This document shows, in pieces, positions 16,116-25,143 of a stretch of 64,000 nucleotides of DNA. Within the stretch, counting starts at the first letter, position 1; every line of letters starts with the position of its first letter. The translations under genes were made by a program, and so were the position numbers. This DNA comes from JALZVT01 sp964611345 (GTDB lineage Bacteria; Pseudomonadota; Gammaproteobacteria; Pseudomonadales; Azotimanducaceae). The stretch covers positions 13,799 through 77,798 of the forward strand of contig CAZSYU010000007.1 in assembly GCA_964611345.1 (NCBI GenBank), read 5' to 3'. The notes under the pieces are model-generated. The model saw nothing but the letters and a program-made list of their open reading frames with translations. It did no database searches and had not been told where the DNA came from.

Positions 16116-18698
16116 ATGGCTGTAGGTAACGCCCAGCGACGACCTTTGCTGTTGCTCGAGCTGATAGTGCTGGTGGTGCTGGTTACCAGTTTGGCTGGGC
16201 TTGCGTCGTACGGTAACTGGCTGACCAGTGTCGACCGACTTCTCTACGATCGCGTGGTGACGTCGCTGGCTGGCCCCGTCGCAGAAGACGTGGTCATTGT
16301 CGGAATTGATGAGCAAAGCTTGCAACGCTTTGGCCGCTGGCCGTGGAACAGAAGTGAGCAAGCGCGGCTATATGAGGCTATTGCAGAGGCGCAGCCGCGC
16401 GAAGTAATTGTCGATCTTCTCTACAGTGAGCCGGAGGAGAACCAGGCAGACGATGACGCGCTTGCTGAGGCGTTAAACGCTCTGCCTGGTCTTGCAATGC
16501 CTATAGTTATCGATGCGCTATCAGATTCCAGGCAGCTAATTGAAGTGCTGCCGCAACCCACGTTTCTGGACGCAGCCGATGCGCTTGGTCACGTTCATAC
16601 AGAACTGGATGACGATGGTATAAGTCGAGGAGTACATCTGTACCAGGGCATTGGCTCGCCCTATTGGCCACATCTTGTCTTGGCTGCGGAGACTCGCACC
16701 AACGAAGCCGGCGCTGCGCCTGTTGCCAGCTGTGAATCACCATCGTTTTCGCTGCAAAATATTCGTTGTGACTACCGGCGCGTACCCTTCGTGGGCGAGC
16801 CTGGCTCTTTTGCTATGCGCTCGGCGCAGGATGTGATGGATGGACTGGATATCTCTACTGCTCTGGCAGATAAGACCGTTCTGGTTGGGCTAACTGCGAT
16901 TGGAGTTTCCGACTGGGTCACCACTCCAGTCTCAGGGCGCTCCCGGCCAATGTCTGGTGTCGAGTATAACGCCAACGTACTGGCAGCAATCCGCCAGGGC
17001 ACGCTGATTAGTGAAGCACCACGTTGGGTATCACTGCTATTGGTACTGGCGCTTGCTGTTGTGCCGCCACTGGTGTTACCGCGGTTGCCACCCGGCACGA
17101 TGCTGCTGGCAACCGGCGGGTTTGTTGTGTTGCCCATAGTGTTGTTTTATTTGCTGTTGTATTTTTCGCGCCTGTACGTGCCACTGGCCGCCGCTGCTGT
17201 GGCGGCCGCTCTAACTTACCCGCTGTGGAGTTGGCGGCGCCTGGAAGTTGCTTGGCGTTACGTCACGGAAGAAATTGAGCGTTTCAGTGTTGAGCGACTA
17301 CAGCTTGGTTTTACGGCGCTTGACGATGCTCGCCTATCTACAGTTGTAAATCACGTCGGTGCGTTATTGGGGGCAACGTCAACAACGCAGCTATTCGGTC
17401 TGGACGGTAGCGACGAGGTTGTGAGCAATCACGAAAGTTCTGGTGCGGATGATCATTTGCTTCGAGTTCGGGTCACGCATGGCCGCCGGCGACTGGAAGT
17501 GGGGTTGCAGCGCGCACAGCCCTTCAGCGAGGCCGAACAGCGCTATGTCGCTCAAGTGTTGGCAAGCACTGAGTACTCTGCGGGTAACAACAGTGCGCCT
17601 ATCGAACGCTTGAACGCCCAGATAGGGCAGCTGAATCTATTGGCTGACGACGTGCGCACCATTCGTGATGTCAACATGAAGAGCCTCGATCAAATCACCA
17701 GCGGCGTGTGTTTGATCAGTAGTGGCGGGTTGGTCGAATACGCAAACAATTCTTTTACAGCGCTTACCGGGGTGTCAGGTGAGAGCAACATTCTGCAAAT
17801 TGCTGAACAGGTAGCTGCTCCAGAAGGCGACAGCTGGGAAAAAATTGTCTTTCGAGTGGTTGTTGAAGGCCGTTCTGAATCACTCGAGGCGCAATCTAAA
17901 ACTTCGCGCATGTTGCTTGATTGCGCGCCGCTGCGACTCGACGACGAACTAAAAGGTTATTGGTTGATGACAGCGGCTGACGTGACAGAGATTCGTCTTG
18001 TGCAACGCCAGCGCGAAGAAGCACTGGCCTTTCTTTCACACGACTTACGTTCACCGATGGTTTCTATTTTAGCGCTCTTGCGTTCCTCGGAGCAGGGCAT
18101 TGAAAACGATGTACCTTTGCTTAAGCGCATAGAAAACTATGCGATGCGCAGCCTGAATGTCTCTGAGCAATTTGTGCAGCTATCTCGGGTTGAGAACAGA
18201 GAAGAGCTTGATCTCTATGATGTAGAACTTGGTTCCATTGCCAACAACGCACTCGAACAGATTTTTGAGCAAGCACAGGAAAAAAATATACAGGCGAATT
18301 TCATTGATGAGACACCCGAAGATGGCCTGTGGATTAAAGGCAATGGCGAGTTGCTTGAGAGGGCGATTGTTAATTTGCTGACAAACGCGGTGAAGTACTC
18401 GCCGGAGAATCGACGGGTAATGCTCAGTGTAGGGATCGACGTGGCAGGTGATGCCTATTGCACCGTGAAGGATGAGGGTTTCGGCATACCGGCGGTAGAT
18501 ATCGATAAAGTGTTTGAGCCTTACTATCGATCCAAGGTGCGAGAAATTGTTGCCCAGCGAGGCTCGGGCCTGGGGCTGCGTTTTGTTAAAACAGTAACGG
18601 AACGCCACGGGGGCAGTGTGAGCGTTACGAGCCAGCCAAATAAAGGCTCCACATTTACGCTGCGTTTTCCGAAAGCGGCGCTGCTGGAAATGGGTTAA
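16116..18698 (+). CDS. CHASE2 domain sensor histidine kinase
   Basis: An 860-residue membrane kinase. One N-terminal helix (about 9-33) is followed by a periplasmic CHASE2 domain containing DVVIVGIDEQSL, FGRWPWNRS and VEYNANVLAAI. Next come three closely spaced helices (about 305-375), the CHASE2 signature, then a cytoplasmic PAS-like segment (SGVCLISSGGLVEYANNSF). The HisKA domain has His642 in FLSHDLRSPM, and the ATPase domain has NLLTNAVKYSPENR, DEGFGIP and GSGLGLRFVK. It should sense an extracytoplasmic cue and phosphorylate the regulator at 13912. It shares its final TTAA with the convergent NorD-like gene: the stop codons of both genes lie in the same four bases. Confidence 0.93.
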   Translation: MAVGNAQRRPLLLLELIVLVVLVTSLAGLASYGNWLTSVDRLLYDRVVTSLAGPVAEDVVIVGIDEQSLQRFGRWPWNRSEQARLYEAIAEAQPREVIVDLLYSEPEENQADDDALAEALNALPGLAMPIVIDALSDSRQLIEVLPQPTFLDAADALGHVHTELDDDGISRGVHLYQGIGSPYWPHLVLAAETRTNEAGAAPVASCESPSFSLQNIRCDYRRVPFVGEPGSFAMRSAQDVMDGLDISTALADKTVLVGLTAIGVSDWVTTPVSGRSRPMSGVEYNANVLAAIRQGTLISEAPRWVSLLLVLALAVVPPLVLPRLPPGTMLLATGGFVVLPIVLFYLLLYFSRLYVPLAAAAVAAALTYPLWSWRRLEVAWRYVTEEIERFSVERLQLGFTALDDARLSTVVNHVGALLGATSTTQLFGLDGSDEVVSNHESSGADDHLLRVRVTHGRRRLEVGLQRAQPFSEAEQRYVAQVLASTEYSAGNNSAPIERLNAQIGQLNLLADDVRTIRDVNMKSLDQITSGVCLISSGGLVEYANNSFTALTGVSGESNILQIAEQVAAPEGDSWEKIVFRVVVEGRSESLEAQSKTSRMLLDCAPLRLDDELKGYWLMTAADVTEIRLVQRQREEALAFLSHDLRSPMVSILALLRSSEQGIENDVPLLKRIENYAMRSLNVSEQFVQLSRVENREELDLYDVELGSIANNALEQIFEQAQEKNIQANFIDETPEDGLWIKGNGELLERAIVNLLTNAVKYSPENRRVMLSVGIDVAGDAYCTVKDEGFGIPAVDIDKVFEPYYRSKVREIVAQRGSGLGLRFVKTVTERHGGSVSVTSQPNKGSTFTLRFPKAALLEMG

Positions 18699-20740
18699 AA
18701 GGCGAGTTGGCGATAGACTTTGGTTAGTGCCATCGGCAGTTCTTCGATTTCTTCAATGACCATGTAGCGTTGTTCTGGACACATGCGGTTCAGGTAGTCG
18801 TGACCGGACGTATCCACGGTGATACAGAATGTCTCTACGCCGGCAGCGTGGGCTTCCAGCAGCGCTTTTGCAGTGTCTTGCACGCCGTATTCGTGATCGC
18901 CGCGGTTCGGACCGTAGTCGCAGTCCTGTGGGAACCCATCGGAAACCAATATCAATAAGCGCCGGCCAGCTTCGCGGTCACGCAGTTTCTTTACAGCGTG
19001 GCGTATGGCAGGGCCCATACGTGTACTGCGACGTGGCTGCATGTTGACCACAGTTTGCAAAACGCGGGAAGTGAGTGCTTCACCCAGTTCCTTGACCAGG
19101 AAAATCTCGACCTCATCTCGTGAGTAGCCTGAGAACCCGTATATGCCGAAGTCATCGCCGAGCGCGGACAGTGCCTGGCTCATAAGCCACAGCGCTTCCC
19201 GCTGCACATCGATAATGCGACGCTTCAAGGGTTCGGGTGTCAGATCCTTCGCCTCAAACGCGTAGGGATCATCATCGTCGAGATCATAGACGGGTTCGGG
19301 TGCATCCGGGTCTGGAATAACGTCGTCGGTTGAGGCGCTCAGGTCGATCAGAAAGGCGGTGGCAATTTCGCGTTTTTTACGGGTATTGGTGCTGTATACG
19401 CGGGTTTCCGTAACGCGACCGGTGCGGCGATCGATTTCATGATCAATGAGCGCATCCAGATAGATCTCGTCGCCTTCTTCTAGCGGCTTTATGCGCTCCA
19501 GTGCGACGGGCCGAATTTGCTCAAACGATTTTCGCACCTGTCTTGCGTGTTCGCCGACGCGGCGCGAGATCTCTTGTAAGTCGGCTGGATCACCGGGCTC
19601 GAGTGTTCGCTCGAAGAGACGGCACCAGCCGCGCAAATAGTCGTTTTGCAGATAGTCCCATTCGTCATACAGGTAGCTGCGGGTGGTGCTTTGATCCGTT
19701 TTGGGTGCCGTACGGGCCAATCGAGCTCGCTGCATGTCGATACGACGTTTGAGATTGTCACGTTCACCCTGGGTGTTGCGCTCAATCGAGATTGAGCCGG
19801 GTTCTTCACCGGGTGTCATTTCCATGTCTTCGTCGAGCATAAACAGATCGAACTCTAACGCTGCGACGGCTTCTTCCTGCTGCACCATCTCGGCGACATG
19901 TGTATCAGGTTGATCCGTGTCGAGAAGTTCTTCCAGAAGACTGACATCTGCGTCACTTTCGGCCAGATCCAAAGCGTTTAGGAAGTCTTGAGTGAGTTCT
20001 GCGGAGTGATACACCGTGGCTGTGTGGGCGCGTAGATTTGCAGCTCGCTTGAGCAGGGGAGCAATGCTCGGCGGCGCAACAAACGATTTAATCTCTGTGG
20101 CAGGATCGCATTCGAGCACCAATAGAGCTTCGAAGATAAGTTCTACGAGTGGCGGTAGTGTGTCGCTTATTTGGCCTTGTTCGTCTTGCAGGAAGGCGTC
20201 ATGCAGGGTATCCAGCGCTGCCTGTTCGAGGCGATTGCTGTTTAACTGTTCGAGGTGTCGAATGATGCCAGGGTATTCGTCGCGGATGCATTCATCAACG
20301 CGTATGGCCTCGCAGCCATAGAACAGGCGGCGGGTAAGTCCCGGGTGTGTCGTGGTGTTAAAAAATACCTGCAGGTCGCCCTGAATCTCGCCGCTTTCCT
20401 CACGCGCGGGCGCCCGGTCGTGCAGTTGAAACTCCTGGGTGCCAAACAGCAGCGGTGCCAGCTGCTGCACGATCATTGCCCGCCAGGCACCAGTGGTTGC
20501 TGCAAGGTCGGTTGTGGCACTGTTTGCCGCTCCAGACAGGCGGCCCGGCAGGCGACCGGGCAGGCGAATAGTGCGCTGACTGGCACCGGGTACAACCAGG
20601 CTCTTATCATCCTGCGGCAGCACATGAAAGGTCTGCCCGACTATGCCTTCGGCAAACAGGGTGAGACGAGGTAACTGGTCGAGCAGTAGATGATTGTGGG
20701 TATCATCCTGTTGCGTCGGCTGTTCGTTGATCTCTGCCAA
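18695..20740 (-). CDS. NorD/CbbO-like von Willebrand factor A domain protein
   Basis: A 681-residue cytoplasmic protein. The C-terminal VWA domain has its MIDAS motif at DLSAST (Asp466) with ILVSDGFPQD further on; the rest is acidic and helical. Proteins of this type (NorD, CbbO) work with a MoxR AAA ATPase (NorQ, CbbQ) to activate or assemble metalloenzymes such as nitric oxide reductase, or to reactivate RuBisCO. Its partner ATPase gene lies 24 bases upstream. The start is a TTG preceded by no strong ribosome-binding site, so the exact N-terminus is uncertain. A 12-base tandem repeat near the 5' end gives RLPGRLPGRLSG. No client enzyme gene is nearby. Confidence 0.85.
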   Translation of the reverse strand: MAEINEQPTQQDDTHNHLLLDQLPRLTLFAEGIVGQTFHVLPQDDKSLVVPGASQRTIRLPGRLPGRLSGAANSATTDLAATTGAWRAMIVQQLAPLLFGTQEFQLHDRAPAREESGEIQGDLQVFFNTTTHPGLTRRLFYGCEAIRVDECIRDEYPGIIRHLEQLNSNRLEQAALDTLHDAFLQDEQGQISDTLPPLVELIFEALLVLECDPATEIKSFVAPPSIAPLLKRAANLRAHTATVYHSAELTQDFLNALDLAESDADVSLLEELLDTDQPDTHVAEMVQQEEAVAALEFDLFMLDEDMEMTPGEEPGSISIERNTQGERDNLKRRIDMQRARLARTAPKTDQSTTRSYLYDEWDYLQNDYLRGWCRLFERTLEPGDPADLQEISRRVGEHARQVRKSFEQIRPVALERIKPLEEGDEIYLDALIDHEIDRRTGRVTETRVYSTNTRKKREIATAFLIDLSASTDDVIPDPDAPEPVYDLDDDDPYAFEAKDLTPEPLKRRIIDVQREALWLMSQALSALGDDFGIYGFSGYSRDEVEIFLVKELGEALTSRVLQTVVNMQPRRSTRMGPAIRHAVKKLRDREAGRRLLILVSDGFPQDCDYGPNRGDHEYGVQDTAKALLEAHAAGVETFCITVDTSGHDYLNRMCPEQRYMVIEEIEELPMALTKVYRQLAF
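20537..20567. repeat. 12-base tandem repeat in the NorD-like gene
   Basis: CAGGCGGCCCGG, CAGGCGACCGGG and CAGGCGA are adjacent, giving two and a half units. On the coding strand they encode repeated RLPG. The frame is kept. Confidence 0.8.
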
Positions 20741-20764
20741 GAGCCTATTCGCGTGCGTACGGGG

Positions 20765-21658
20765 TTATGGTTTTGACGCCGACTTTTGCGCTGGTTTTGG
20801 CACTGAGTGTGCATGCGGCAAAATCGCATCAATAATGTCAGAAACAGACTCGTGTACCACGCGGTCATCGGTGATTGCCTGGGTAATGGCGTGCTCGGCG
20901 GCGGTCCGCGCAGCTAACCCCTGTGCCGTCAGACTTGCTGCGTACACGAGCAAGCGGGTGCTCACACCTTCTTCGAAACCGTGTTCTCTGAGGTTGCGAA
21001 TTTTTTCACCGATCACGCTCAGCCGTTCGGCAAGATCAGCGCTTGCGCCGCTCTCTGCCATGATGATCTCTGCTTCGCGCTCACGACTGGGGTAGTCGAA
21101 TTCAATGCTTACAAAGCGTTGTCGTGTACTTGGCTTCAGATCTTTTAGGGCGCTTTGGTAACCGGGATTGTAGGAGATAATGAGGAGGAAATCCGGATGT
21201 GCCTCCAGGAGCTCACCCGTTCGATCAATGGGCAACAGGCGCCGGTGATCCGTGAGGGCGTGAATGATGACCGTAGTGTCTTTGCGGGCCTCGACAACTT
21301 CATCCAGGTAACAAATGGCGCCGTTGCGGGCAGCGCGAGTGAGTGGTCCGTCGCTCCAGCGCGTTTCGCCGTCAATCAATAAATAGCGACCCACCAGATC
21401 AGCCGCGGTCAGGTCTTCCTGGCAGGCGACGGTGATCAGATCGTGCGCCGGGTTTTGCCCCAGGTCCTGTGGAGAGGGTTTCTTTGTGCTTCCTGCTGCC
21501 TGCTGTTGTGTACCGATTAGCCAGCTCATGTACTCCACGAAGCGGGTTTTACCGCAGCCGGTCGGCCCCTTGAGCAGCAGGGGCAGACGTTGAGCGTAGG
21601 CGGCCTGAAAGATCTCCACTTCGTTGGCCAGTGGCAGGTAATAAGGCGCATCGCTCAC
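20765..21658 (-). CDS. NorQ/CbbQ family AAA ATPase (MoxR group)
   Basis: A 297-residue AAA+ ATPase. Walker A is GPTGCGKT (31-38), Walker B is ICYLDEVVEARKD with the catalytic Glu, sensor 1 is IISYNPG, and LKPSTRQRFVSIEFDYP is the typical MoxR/CbbQ stretch with the arginine finger. The family unfolds or remodels a client together with a VWA partner, here the NorD-like protein encoded immediately downstream. The start is a GTG, and the gene is divergent from the esterase gene at 21734. With no nor, cbb or other metalloenzyme gene alongside, the client of this pair cannot be named. Confidence 0.92.
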   Translation of the reverse strand: MSDAPYYLPLANEVEIFQAAYAQRLPLLLKGPTGCGKTRFVEYMSWLIGTQQQAAGSTKKPSPQDLGQNPAHDLITVACQEDLTAADLVGRYLLIDGETRWSDGPLTRAARNGAICYLDEVVEARKDTTVIIHALTDHRRLLPIDRTGELLEAHPDFLLIISYNPGYQSALKDLKPSTRQRFVSIEFDYPSREREAEIIMAESGASADLAERLSVIGEKIRNLREHGFEEGVSTRLLVYAASLTAQGLAARTAAEHAITQAITDDRVVHESVSDIIDAILPHAHSVPKPAQKSASKP

Positions 21659-21733
21659 GGTGGTCGTTCTCTCGCTGCTAAGAATTCACCTTACCAGTAT
21701 GATGGGGCTTCGTAACTCTCGCAGGCGCACCTT

Positions 21734-22909
21734 TTGACGGACTCTACCAAGCCTCCATCTTCTAACAAGGGTCCATCGACCGCCGGGTCGACTGGACCTG
21801 CCGCGACTGTGCTCGACGCCACAACCCGGCTGCTCGCTCCGCTGTTAAACACCCTCGACAGCCTGCAGTTCGCGGGCCGGCACTTACATCCGCCGGTGCT
21901 GGACACTTTGGCCACCCATCTTGAGCCTTTGCTCGATCCACTCAACCAGGCAGCAACGGAGTTTGCGGCGGTTGAATGGCCGGAGCATCTGGGCGAGTTT
22001 TCGGCGCGGCTGTCTGCGAGCACTGCAAGCGCCTGTAAAGGCCTGGAAGGCTTTGTTGCCGCCCAGTCGGCAGAGAACCCGGTAATGGCGGCCTATCGGT
22101 CGGTGCGTCATGGCACCGCTGCGCGCAGTGAGCTGTATCCACTGGCGCAGGTGTTGCCGCCGCTGTCGCGGTTTTTTGTAGATCCCGCCGCGCGCGAAAA
22201 TGCTGCGGTGCTTGCGCGCATTGAATCTGGTATTGACCGTTTAACCGAGGCAGGGATCGAAGATTCTGTTGATCCGCCGGTGGGTGTTATGCACCTGCAG
22301 AACGAGCGTGACACCCGGGGTGGTTGCTCTTTGTATATTCCCGAGTATTACAACGGCGAGCCTCTGCCATTGGTGGTGGCATTGCATGGTGGCAGTGGTC
22401 ACGGTGCTGACTTTCTGTGGACCTGGCTTACGGCTGCGCGCAGCGCGGGGGCGATTGTGTTGAGCCCAACATCTACGGGTTCTACCTGGTCGATTCAGGA
22501 GCCCGACGTTGATCATGCTCACCTAACCGGACTGGTTGCCCGCGTTGCCGAACAGTGGGCCGTTGATCCCGGGCGTATTCTGCTCACTGGAATGTCAGAT
22601 GGCGGCACCTTTAGTTTGTTGAGTGGCTTGCAGAGCGACTCGTTTGCCACCCATCTCGCACCGATCTCAGGCACGTTTCACCCCTTTTTAATGGAGGTTG
22701 CGGAGCCTGGACGGATCAAGAATTTGCCTGTCTATCTGGTGCATGGGGCGCTCGACTGGATGTTTCCGGTCGACACGGCGCGTCTTGCTGCTACGACGCT
22801 AAAAAACGCCGGTGTTGGCATACGTTACTCCGAAATTGACGACCTCTCCCATACCTACCCAATAGAGGAGAACTGGAAGATCCTTAACTGGCTAGCGGGC
22901 GATGACTAA
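21734..22909 (+). CDS. Esterase/phospholipase of the PHB-depolymerase-like alpha/beta hydrolase group
   Basis: A 391-residue protein. About 175 N-terminal residues are rich in Ala and Leu with no recognised domain. They are followed by a hydrolase domain with VALHGGSGHGAD, nucleophile Ser288 in GMSDGGTF, an acid in HGALDWMFP and the His in DLSHTYP. The phrasing is that of short-chain esterases or poly(3-hydroxyalkanoate) depolymerase-like enzymes. No signal peptide is seen, so the enzyme is probably cytoplasmic. The start is a TTG. The 3' end overlaps the GNAT gene by eight bases. The N-terminal region could be an interaction domain. Confidence 0.82.
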   Translation: MTDSTKPPSSNKGPSTAGSTGPAATVLDATTRLLAPLLNTLDSLQFAGRHLHPPVLDTLATHLEPLLDPLNQAATEFAAVEWPEHLGEFSARLSASTASACKGLEGFVAAQSAENPVMAAYRSVRHGTAARSELYPLAQVLPPLSRFFVDPAARENAAVLARIESGIDRLTEAGIEDSVDPPVGVMHLQNERDTRGGCSLYIPEYYNGEPLPLVVALHGGSGHGADFLWTWLTAARSAGAIVLSPTSTGSTWSIQEPDVDHAHLTGLVARVAEQWAVDPGRILLTGMSDGGTFSLLSGLQSDSFATHLAPISGTFHPFLMEVAEPGRIKNLPVYLVHGALDWMFPVDTARLAATTLKNAGVGIRYSEIDDLSHTYPIEENWKILNWLAGDD

Positions 22910-23381
22910 ACGACCGACAAATGTTGAGGTAGTGCGCTTTGCCGCACAATACGCGCAGGCGTTTGCTGCGTTAAATCGCGAGTGGATCGAAACCTATTTT
23001 GAGATCGAAGATGAAGATCTGAAAATGATCGAGCACCCCCAGGAGTACGTATTAGACGGCGGTGGTGAGATCTTCACCGCGTTGGTCGATAGCGAGCCCG
23101 TGGGTACGGTGGCGATGGTGAAGAGCGATGCAACCACGTTTGAACTCGCCAAGATGGCCGTGGCACCTGCGGCTCAAGGATCAGGCATTAGTCATTTACT
23201 GATGGATGCCTGTATCGATTTTGCACGCAGCGCTGGCGCACTAGAGATATTCCTGATCACCAACGATATTCTGGCGCCTGCTATGGGGCTGTATTTAAAG
23301 TCTGGCTTTGTGCGTCAGCCCCAAAACAACGACCAGCGATACGCGCGCGGTAACACAGAGATGCGCTTGTCGCTCGTATGA
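22902..23381 (+). CDS. GNAT family N-acetyltransferase
   Basis: A 159-residue cytoplasmic acetyltransferase. The acetyl-CoA pyrophosphate-binding loop is AAQGSGISHLLMD (motif A, about 91-103). VGTVAMVKSD and LAKMAVAP form the preceding strands, and LYLKSGFVRQP is the conserved end. The substrate is not predictable. The ATG overlaps the stop region of the esterase gene by eight bases, so the two are translated together. Convergent with the GST gene, 23 bases apart. Confidence 0.9.
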   Translation: MTKRPTNVEVVRFAAQYAQAFAALNREWIETYFEIEDEDLKMIEHPQEYVLDGGGEIFTALVDSEPVGTVAMVKSDATTFELAKMAVAPAAQGSGISHLLMDACIDFARSAGALEIFLITNDILAPAMGLYLKSGFVRQPQNNDQRYARGNTEMRLSLV

Positions 23382-23404
23382 CTTCGTTGTCAGAGCTTTG
23401 CTCG

Positions 23405-24079
23405 TCAAGCGCCAGCAGAAATAGAAAAGTTCAGTTGGCCTGCGGCCTTGCAGGCCGGCCGTGCATGCATGCGCTGCAGGTAGTATTCAAAGACTTCGCT
23501 GAGCTCAAAGTCACACGATTTGGCCCAGTCCAGGCAGGTGGTTAACACAATATCAACGCCGCTGAACTCATCGCCAAGCAGATAATCGCTTTGGGCGAGC
23601 TGCCGTTGTGCAACCTGTATGTGCGTTTCGAAACACTCACGGGCGGTTGCAACGGCCTCCGGCGCAGCACCGTAAATGTGTGTCAGGTCTTCGTGTTTGC
23701 GCAGTATATAAAGAGCCTGGGCGTCGATCTCCATCAACAAATAAGACATCCATTCATCGTACTTGGCGTGTAGCTCCAGATTGTCGCTGGGTGGTAGTAA
23801 TGGCGTGCCAGTGTTGCCGGGCAGTCTCTCTCTTAGCCGAGCAAGGTGATTGATGATTGCGCCGCTCTCGGTAAGGACAAGATCGTTGTGCAGTAGCACC
23901 GGAATTTTTTGTTTGGCGTTCAGTGCGACAAAGCCAGGCTCCTGGGTTGCGCCGGTGCGCGAGCCGATGAGTTCAACGCTGTATTCCAGGCCAAGTTCGT
24001 GGGCAGCCCAGTGGGCCCGCATGGTTCGCGAGGTGGCGCCCCCGATGATTTTTAGTTCAATGGCAGGGGGCTGGGTCAT
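23405..24079 (-). CDS. Glutathione S-transferase family protein
   Basis: A 224-residue two-domain GST. The thioredoxin-like N-terminal domain (IELKIIGGATSRTMRAHWAAHEL) has TESGAIINHLARL, the glutathione-gamma-glutamyl-binding SNAIL-type motif. A helical C-terminal domain contains FSGVDIVLTTCLDWA. The catalytic Ser or Cys expected after the first strand is replaced by TSRT, so the active residue is uncertain. It is the last gene of a same-strand group after the ATP-grasp gene, 53 bases away, but may have its own promoter. Substrate unknown. Confidence 0.88.
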   Translation of the reverse strand: MTQPPAIELKIIGGATSRTMRAHWAAHELGLEYSVELIGSRTGATQEPGFVALNAKQKIPVLLHNDLVLTESGAIINHLARLRERLPGNTGTPLLPPSDNLELHAKYDEWMSYLLMEIDAQALYILRKHEDLTHIYGAAPEAVATARECFETHIQVAQRQLAQSDYLLGDEFSGVDIVLTTCLDWAKSCDFELSEVFEYYLQRMHARPACKAAGQLNFSISAGA

Positions 24080-24096
24080 GTTGGCCTCTCGAGTCA

Positions 24097-24131
24097 GGTT
24101 GCCAGCTTAGGTTGGCAGCTTGGGTTGGCAA
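24097..24131. repeat. 13-base tandem repeat between the GST and ATP-grasp genes
   Basis: GGTTGCCAGCTTA, GGTTGGCAGCTTG and GGTTGGCAA lie end to end. No hairpin function is evident. Confidence 0.75.
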
Positions 24132-24132
24132 G

Positions 24133-25143
24133 TCAGTTAAACAGGTCTGGTTGTGCTTTCCGCGGTGCGTGCGCAAATTGTTCAATTGCGTAATGGATAC
24201 GCTCCTCCACCGTGGGGTGCAAGGACTCCAGGGCCTCGATGTGTTCGAGCCGTGGTTTCAGCCCCGCCTGATTGGTGACCTGAATGGTCAGTCCGGGTCG
24301 GGCATTTAGCTCGAGTAACAGTGGTCCGCGATCGCGATCGAGAACGATATCTGCACCCAGGTATCCAAGCCCGGTCATGTCGTAGCAACTTGCAGCGAGC
24401 AACAACAATTGCTGCCAGTTGGGTACCTCCAGTTGATCGAGTCGATTACCGGTATCTGGATGCTGGGTAATGAGTTCATTGTGTTGCACCGCGGCGATGC
24501 TGCCCCCGGTGCGAATATCCAAACCGACACCAATCGCCCCCTGATGCAGGTTGGCTTTGCCGTCAGACGATCGGGTGGCCAGGCGCAGCATGCCCATTAC
24601 CGGGTAGCCTTGAAACAAAATAAGACGAATATCGGGGACGCCTTTGTAGCTCACGTCTTCGAACACCGGGTCGATCTGCACCAGATCCTCCACAATGGCC
24701 TGATCAGTTCGACCGCCCAGAGAGAACAGGCCGCTAACCACGTTCGACATGTGGCGTTTGAGTTCGTCCCAAGACACCGATTCGCCATTGCTGCGTATCA
24801 GACCCTGCTCGTCACGACCGATAATGACCAGAATGCCTTTACCCCCACTGCCGTTGGCCGGTTTCACTACAAACTTGTCAAGCTTGCGCAGTTGTTCGTA
24901 AGCACTCTCCACTTCGTATGGTGTCCTAACGACGTGAATGAGCTCGGGGACTGCAACGTTGTGCTTGGCGGCGAGCAGCTTGGTTTGCAACTTGTCGTCA
25001 ACCAGTGGGTACAGCCGGCGTTCGTTATAGCGCGAGATATAGCGCACGTTGCGGCAGTTCATGCCGAGCATGCCCAAGTCCTTAAGCTGGCGGGGCCCGA
25101 TCCAGTCGAAGCGACGGCGTGTGTGTGCAATGTCAGTCGCCAT
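24133..25143 (-). CDS. Alpha-L-glutamate ligase-like (RimK-type ATP-grasp) protein
   Basis: A 336-residue ATP-grasp amidoligase. The nucleotide-binding strand KFVVKPANGSGGKGILVI (about 91-108) and the metal-binding end DIVLDRDRGPLLLELNARPGL are clear. The N-terminus (RRFDWIGPRQLKDLGMLGMNCRN) is typical of the RimK-like genes next to inactive-transglutaminase membrane proteins. Such enzymes join an amino acid, often glutamate, to a carboxylate using ATP. The gene is the third of the retropepsin/UUP1/ATP-grasp operon: the upstream stop and this ATG abut without spacing. The product is not known for this family; synthesis of a small peptide or modification of an envelope component is inferred from the company of a membrane protein and a protease. 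Confidence 0.88.
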   Translation of the reverse strand: MATDIAHTRRRFDWIGPRQLKDLGMLGMNCRNVRYISRYNERRLYPLVDDKLQTKLLAAKHNVAVPELIHVVRTPYEVESAYEQLRKLDKFVVKPANGSGGKGILVIIGRDEQGLIRSNGESVSWDELKRHMSNVVSGLFSLGGRTDQAIVEDLVQIDPVFEDVSYKGVPDIRLILFQGYPVMGMLRLATRSSDGKANLHQGAIGVGLDIRTGGSIAAVQHNELITQHPDTGNRLDQLEVPNWQQLLLLAASCYDMTGLGYLGADIVLDRDRGPLLLELNARPGLTIQVTNQAGLKPRLEHIEALESLHPTVEERIHYAIEQFAHAPRKAQPDLFN

